Positions 59,776 through 64,000 of a DNA stretch of 64,000 nt are shown here, piece after piece. The DNA lies in NCBI GenBank assembly GCA_026419785.1, contig JAODTK010005589.1:248001-312000 (forward strand). The letters are read 5' to 3'. The notes below the pieces were generated by a model that saw only the letters and a list, made by a program, of their open reading frames with translations, did not search any database and had not been told where the DNA came from. Made by a program: the position numbers and the translations under genes. Each line of letters begins with the position of its first letter. Positions within the stretch are counted from its first letter, which is position 1. The stretch comes from Sclerodactyla briareus (Eukaryota; Echinodermata; Holothuroidea; Dendrochirotida; Sclerodactylidae).

Positions 59776-60014
59776 CTAGACAATCCACTGATGAGGAGAC
59801 ACTCTCTCAAAATCTGCCTCTCTGCTCTCTCTCAGGAACTCGGCATCGCGACTGATGTAGTCCGCCTTGGGAGGATGTAGTCCCCCTCGGGGTGGACGTA
59901 GTCTGCATCAGGGCGGATATAGTCTGCATCAGGGCGGATGTAGTCCGCTTCGGGGTGGATGTATTCGGCATTCCGGATGAAATCCGTCTCTCTCACAACC
60001 CCAAGCTCCTGTAC
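59776..60014 (-). CDS. Terminal exon with tandem YxxP heptads, unknown gene
   Basis: On the minus strand a polypyrimidine tract and acceptor (CTTTTTCCCCCCATCCCACTAG) precede an exon opening VQELGVVRETDFIRNAEYIH. It then has a 21-bp/7-residue repeat: YIHPEAD, YIRPDAD, YIRPDAD, YVHPEGD, YIxPKAD, YISRDAE, then FLRESREADFERV and the end SPHQWIV with TAG at 59776-59778. Between units the DNA varies mostly at third codon positions or between similar residues (Asp/Glu, Arg/His, Ile/Val), which argues for coding constraint. Five units fit YxxP, the consensus bound by Crk/CrkL SH2 domains when phosphorylated; the C-terminal QWIV could be a PDZ ligand. By inference this is a cytoplasmic signalling tail. 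One base is missing in the fifth unit. I do not recognise the gene and found no upstream exon; the Pumilio 3' end lies only 1.7 kb upstream on the same strand. Confidence 0.6.
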
Positions 60015-61097
60015 CTAGTGGGATGGGGGGAAAAAGTACCCAGGGATAATTATTATTGCACTCACACCGAAATCTCTCAGCTGGGGCCGAGATGGCAAGC
60101 CATAATATCACTGAAATGGGGATATAATTAGAGCCTGGCATTGTTAGAGGCGAGGGGGGTTGGGTTCTCTCCCAAGAGATTTTCTTTGGGAGAGAGTTCT
60201 CATAGGGACCTTATCCACAGGTCATTTTCAACAAGTTCCAGTGTGAGTTCAGGCGGCCCATGGAACTGACACAAATAGCTTTATATATTATATTTATCAC
60301 ATCCAAGACCTCAGATGCCATGGTAATGTCACTTCATAACATTCTGATCCCACAGCGTTGCAAAGCTACCAAACCCCACTAATAGAAATAATTCCCATCG
60401 GTAGGTTTTATTCTTTCTCTGACCATATTTTATGTTCCCATATGCCAGATTGTATTTTGCAGGAAGAAAGAAAATCTCATTAAATCTCATTAATATTCAG
60501 TTCACAGGATTATAGGATCAGGCTGTTGATTCGCTACCACTTTGTACAATGACATCTACTGCCTGAAGACATCTCGTGAATTAATCTACCTCAAACTATG
60601 ATGATAAGTTAAACGATCAACCCATCCACAAGTCTGTTTTATCATTTAATGTTTCTTTGTGAGAATTCAACACAAACGCAGTTTGTCACATTATTTACAG
60701 TGATTTGTTTCTATAGCACATGGATCCTATGAATTTTGTACATGTACCAATTTGCAAAATGTCAACGAAATGCAGTTGCTACTCAATCGTAATACTGAAT
60801 TGCTGTGTGCATAGTGTAGAACTGCCAATAGACAGTATTTTTCCCCTATGTACTGCTGTATCAAATCATAAATTATTGCCCTCGATGTGAACTTTGTATT
60901 GTGGACTAAAACACACTCATTTCTGCAAACCCTGCTTTGAATTTGAAAATCTCTGCGGGAATATCCCACACTTACTCTATTTCTCTGTGTGATCCTGGCT
61001 GTTTATGCGAGGATCCCCTTGGGCTTGGAGGCTGTTCATGGATCAATATTTGCACGAAATTTGGATCCCGGTTTTCGATCAGCTGGCTGCGTAGTTA
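60015..61097. other. Interval between terminal exons, unassigned
   Basis: AT-rich. It must hold an intron of the YxxP gene and possibly Pumilio 3' UTR. A short frame (FHGPPELTLELVENDLWIR, minus, 60265-60209) looks protein-like after a TTTGTGTCAG acceptor but lacks a convincing donor. Confidence 0.35.
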
Positions 61098-61103
61098 TTT
61101 ATT
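61098..61103 (-). terminator. Candidate poly(A) signal for Pumilio
   Basis: AATAAA on the minus strand, about 650 bp downstream of the Pumilio stop. The motif alone is weak evidence. Confidence 0.25.
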
Positions 61104-61748
61104 GTCCTTGAGAACTGAATGGAGATATTCCTATATGACCCCAAACTCACTCAATTATTTGATGATTGATTTGATAGTATTGGGGAAAGATTTCTTAACG
61201 TTTCTTATAAATTTTGTTTTTTAAAATCTTCAGAGCACCTAACAACTATACAGAATTAGCAGCGCAGCTGCAGGCTCATGTAAAACATGCACCACATTTA
61301 CTTTCAAAAAAATTTGATGGCTAAAATTGGGAATGAAGATACAAGAATTATGTCAATTTAGGCAATTTTGGATCGAAGTTCACTGATTAGCTTTAGAACA
61401 TATCAGTAAACTTACTTTCTGGTAGGCGTTAAGATTGGCCTTAATTCACGAAAAGAAGAACTGTTCGATTGCCCAATATTTTCAACATTCGTATTGGTAG
61501 AGAAATCATAACCTTCGTGGTATTTAAGTAAATGTAGCATTTCAGTGTGGTGGCTAGTTTAATCCCCTATATGACCTTTGGTGGACGCGGCTGATGGGGG
61601 TCAACTAAAATAAGTCATGTTATCGGTACCTGCGTTACGTTAGATATTCATCCATGACCTCCTTTGAGGCGTACACTGCGGCACAACATCGGGTGTGAAA
61701 CAGTACCGAACCGTGACCTACCTGTCCCTCATCAGTGGGGCCGTCTAG

Positions 61749-61985
61749 TCACATGGTCCCGTTAGGCGGCGACATGAACGGGTTGATCTCGTTGTTCTTC
61801 ATGAAGAACTTCTCGAGCTTGGCGAGGATGTGCTTCCCGTAAGGGTACTTGCGCAGGTGCATCACGTACGGCTGGATCTTGCGGATCAGGACCTTGCGCT
61901 GGTTCGGCTCGGACACGTCGATCATCTTCTGCACCACATAGTTGGCGTACTGGTCTTCCTCATCGTGAAGAGGCGCTGTTGCCAT
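61749..61985 (-). CDS. PUM: Pumilio terminal exon (PUF repeat 8 and C-terminus)
   Basis: After the acceptor GGCCTTTCAG the exon encodes [20 protein letters not shown], then [35 protein letters not shown] and the C-terminal PPNGTM with TGA at 61749-61751. This matches the end of the Pumilio homology domain of animal Pumilio proteins, cytoplasmic translational repressors that bind UGUANAUA in 3' UTRs. NYVVQ is the repeat-8 RNA-reading helix (Asn-Tyr...Gln, uracil-type). The first 35 or so bases read [10 protein letters not shown] as written, but two restored bases give GNSALFTMMKDQ, the expected family sequence, so a two-base loss is likely. Assignment to PUM rather than another PUF rests on the strongly PUM-like C-terminus. 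Confidence 0.9.
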   Translation of the reverse strand: MATAPLHDEEDQYANYVVQKMIDVSEPNQRKVLIRKIQPYVMHLRKYPYGKHILAKLEKFFMKNNEINPFMSPPNGTM

Positions 61986-62449
61986 CTGAAAGGCCAACGA
62001 TCAACAACATTTTAATATATAGGCAAACAATTTGCCACACTTTCTCTGTTTAGGTTAAACAATGCGCCTGGGCTATTCTCCTGCCAACTCACGATGTGGA
62101 ACAATTACCTAGCACAAAAGTAAGCACTTGTCAATTATCACCATATTAACCTCCCCCACCGGGCCCTTCCCCTAGAGAGCAGGAGCTGCAGTGGCAATAC
62201 ACCCCAGAAGCACAGGTCAACTTGATTTGCAAAACAGGAACGGAAAGGTGTTGGGGGTAGGGGGATGCTGGGATAAATTACGTATTAGGGTTAATACGAG
62301 CGGTAGACCTAAAAGGGAGCTGGACAAAATTAATGCTAACCTCAGGCCCACAGGGCATTAACTCCTGTTGGGTGAACTACACATTTGACCGTAGCTACTC
62401 AAGGCTGGAATAAATTGGAAATCAAATATAATAAAGTTACTAGACTTAC

Positions 62450-62550
62450 CACATGGAGGAGCAGGGGGTGGGGGGGGGTGGAAACCTGCATCGATCAACA
62501 AGTGCCCTCTCTGGCCGGCAGAGTGCGGCACACCACTCTCTACCGCATTA
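62450..62550 (-). CDS. PUM: Pumilio exon, repeat 7-8 junction, corrupted
   Basis: The acceptor CCTCTGTGCAG at 62551 and donor GTAAGTC at 62449 bracket an exon reading (S)NAVESGVPHSAGQRG then HLLIDAGFHPPPPPAPPCG. The family sequence here is SNVVEKCVTHASRTERAxLID then EVCTMND, so the framework (NxVExxVxH, LLID) is clear. Many residues are displaced and a C-rich stretch inflates the exon to 101 nt, about 21 more than expected. As written, the repeat's NVVEK recognition helix is NAVES. The splice phases still fit both neighbouring exons (AG/T for Ser, G/AT for Asp), which supports a real Pumilio exon with either bad base calls or real decay. Confidence 0.75.
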
Positions 62551-62759
62551 CTGCACAGAGGAGGGAAACAAGAATCGGTTGAGAATGAAGGCCCTAAAGT
62601 TTCCTGCTTTATGAAAGCCGAATGCTGCTTCTTCCTACTTTTCATAATTTTCTGGTTATCAGGAATGCATATTCTACCAGGTAATTGTTTCAAACCTCCT
62701 ACTTGGTTTTGTTCTCAACTATCATGATCATCCAATTCAATCTACAGGAGATGAATTAA

Positions 62760-63310
62760 TATTGAAATTTTCTCCATTTTTGATGAATGTTCCCTAAAAT
62801 GACCTCTGAACTCAAATCCCTAAACACCCCATATGTGACATTGGTTCTGATGATACCAGTGACCAACTTTTCCAAAAAAATTACCTTTGACCTTCATTTT
62901 CCTGAACACCCCGTAGTGCCCATATACAAGTACCAATAGTCATATTAATAGTGACTTATTAGTCATATTAATGTGGCTAATTATCATATCACCATTCTGT
63001 GGGAGGTAGGTTGCGTTCGTTTGATCCCATTTCGGCCAAACAACCCCCAGATCATCAAACTTATATTATGAAATGCCACATATGTTGCAATGACCAACTT
63101 TCATGGTCATCCAATTTTGAATTTGGGATGGGCATTTCGTTTGCAAAGTGGCACAAACTGGCCCCTGGACATCCCTCGACATCCACCTCGCCACTTGGGA
63201 TCATCATGACCAAATTTTATCACTCAAGGAGTGATGATTTGAATGAGGCATGGACAGATGGACGAATAATCACACGGAAATAGACAGGATGAAATAGACA
63301 GGATGAAATA
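62760..63310. repeat. Dispersed repeat in Pumilio intron
   Basis: Repeated phrases TGACCTCTGAACTCAAA, CCAACTTTTCCAAAAAAATT, ACCTTTGACCTTCATTTTCC and CCAACTTTCATGGTCATCCA are followed by GACAGATGGACGAATAATCA and a duplicated AGACAGGATGAAAT. Tails of this GACxGACGGACG kind end interspersed repeats in many marine invertebrate genomes. There is no coding capacity. Confidence 0.5.
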
Positions 63311-63414
63311 TAGCCCACCCAGCTGTATGTCCATTATTGAGCCAAACATGTAGGATTCCTTCTATAGAACATATTTTTTGCATGCCTGCAATAGGACCCC
63401 GTCCCGTGACTCAC

Positions 63415-63508
63415 CTGGCAAACTTGTGCTGGCTGAGGACCAGGGAATTTCATCTATCTCGGCCACTATCTTGCTCTTGTCTTCCGGGCGACCGTGCTCG
63501 AGAACGTG
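63415..63508 (-). CDS. PUM: Pumilio exon, PUF repeats 6-7
   Basis: The acceptor CTCTTTTATAG ends at 63509 and the donor GTGAGTC begins at 63414. The exon reads HVLEHGRPEDKSKIVAEI and, in a shifted frame, SLVLSQHKFAS, matching the HVLEHGxPEDKxKIVxEIRG then NVLVLSQHKFAS of animal Pumilio. The slip is one missing base in the GATGAAATTCC segment; adding one restores IDGNSLVLSQHKFAS. Length 94 nt against 95 expected. It starts in phase 0 and ends after two bases of a Ser codon, continuing into the 62.5-kb exon. Upstream exons lie beyond the right edge of the window. Confidence 0.88.
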
Positions 63509-63527
63509 CTATAAAAGAGATTAGATA

Positions 63528-63911
63528 AACTAGGTAATGAATGACCAGGATTTCTTTCTGAGAAGACACAGTCATCTACACTTGTATACATGTAATCAGG
63601 GATGTAGTAAAGGCCAGACAATTCAAGGCTGAGGCCAGCCTCAGAGTGGAGTCTCTACACTGTATTATATGGAGGCTTCGAGGCCGAGCAAATTGATTGG
63701 CCTCGACTAAGGCCAGCCTAACTAGGTAATGAATGACCAGGATTTCTTTCTGAGAAGACACAGTCATCTACACTTGTATACATGTAATCAGGGATGTAGT
63801 AAAGGCCAGACAATTCAAGGCTGAGGCCAGCCTCAGAGTGGAGTCTCTACACTGTATTATATGGAGGCTTCGAGGCCGAGCAAATTGATTGGCCTCGACT
63901 AAGGCCAGCCT
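63528..63911. repeat. Exact tandem duplication, 192-bp unit
   Basis: Copies at 63528-63719 and 63720-63911 appear identical at every base, both starting AACTAGGTAATGAATGACC. Each contains an inner block framed by AAGGCCAGCCT; a third, diverged partial copy of that inner block runs from about 63908 to the window end. It lies in a Pumilio intron. Confidence 0.9.
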
Positions 63912-64000
63912 CGGAGTGGAGTCTCTAGTCTCTACACTGTATATATGGAGGCTCGAGGCTGAACAAATTGGAGCGGGCCCGGACTAGCAGCACAGTGGCA
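63912..64000. repeat. Partial diverged third repeat copy
   Basis: CGGAGTGGAGTCTCTAGTCT, CTACACTGTATATATGGAGG and CTCGAGGCTGAACAAATTGG repeat the second half of the 192-bp unit with changes and a small internal duplication (TCTCTAGTCTCTA). Confidence 0.8.

Noticed and set aside
60209-60265. Possible extra minus-strand exon (FHGPPELTLELVENDLWIR)
   Set aside because: The acceptor is plausible, but the only downstream GT sites are poor donors and the frame ends in TGA soon after; too short to support.
1-64000. CRISPR arrays, bacterial operons or phage-like gene clusters
   Set aside because: No regularly spaced identical repeats, no ribosome-binding-site-led gene strings, and clear intron-bearing animal exons; the window is eukaryotic.

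Overview
The window is metazoan nuclear DNA, most likely from a marine invertebrate. Reasons: the coding pieces that can be recognised are animal-type exons with GT-AG introns (the 3' end of a Pumilio/PUF gene, a TILa/EGF-like Cys-rich exon, a tyrosine-repeat terminal exon); most of the rest is non-coding and full of old CR1/L2-type LINE pieces, hAT remains, foldback and TIR elements, microsatellites and a striking number of poly-G/poly-C runs. The TGACCT-rich dispersed repeats remind me of echinoderm and other marine deuterostome genomes, but I cannot fix the phylum from this window.

Layout. 0-7.9 kb: gene-poor, with a degenerate tandem array of about 300-bp units (3.7-4.9 kb). 7.9-14.8 kb: an L2/CR1-like LINE tail (minus strand), a TIR element of about 265 bp (10.7 kb), a CR1-like LINE with 3' UTR (12.1-13.6 kb) and a second copy of the 300-bp repeat (14.2-14.8 kb). 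14.8-25 kb: AT-rich, no gene recognised. 25.4-26.8 kb: GC-rich block with a LINE ORF1-like frame; then a foldback (26.8-27.1 kb) and a hAT transposase remnant (27.9-29.1 kb, minus). 30-36 kb: poly-G island, a single-membrane-span reading frame beside a tRNA-like segment, another LINE tail and a possible second hAT fragment. 36.1 kb: TILa-like exon. 36.5-49.9 kb: MITE-like, foldback and poly-G elements. 50.0-51.3 kb: two more LINE tails. 54.6-64 kb: almost free of poly-G runs and probably gene territory on the minus strand. It holds a UGUA-dense stretch that looks like 3' UTR (54.8-56.4 kb), POU-type sites (57.1-57.2 kb), a terminal exon with tandem YxxP heptads (59.8-60.0 kb) and the last three visible Pumilio exons (61.7-63.5 kb). 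The window ends in an exact 192-bp duplication inside a Pumilio intron.

A caution runs through the annotation. All three Pumilio exons, the TILa exon and the YxxP exon read as conserved protein, but each carries indel-type damage (one or two bases) or, in one Pumilio exon, heavier corruption. Sequencing or assembly indels explain this most simply, but gene decay is not excluded. No complete gene lies inside the window and I saw no convincing functional RNA gene.
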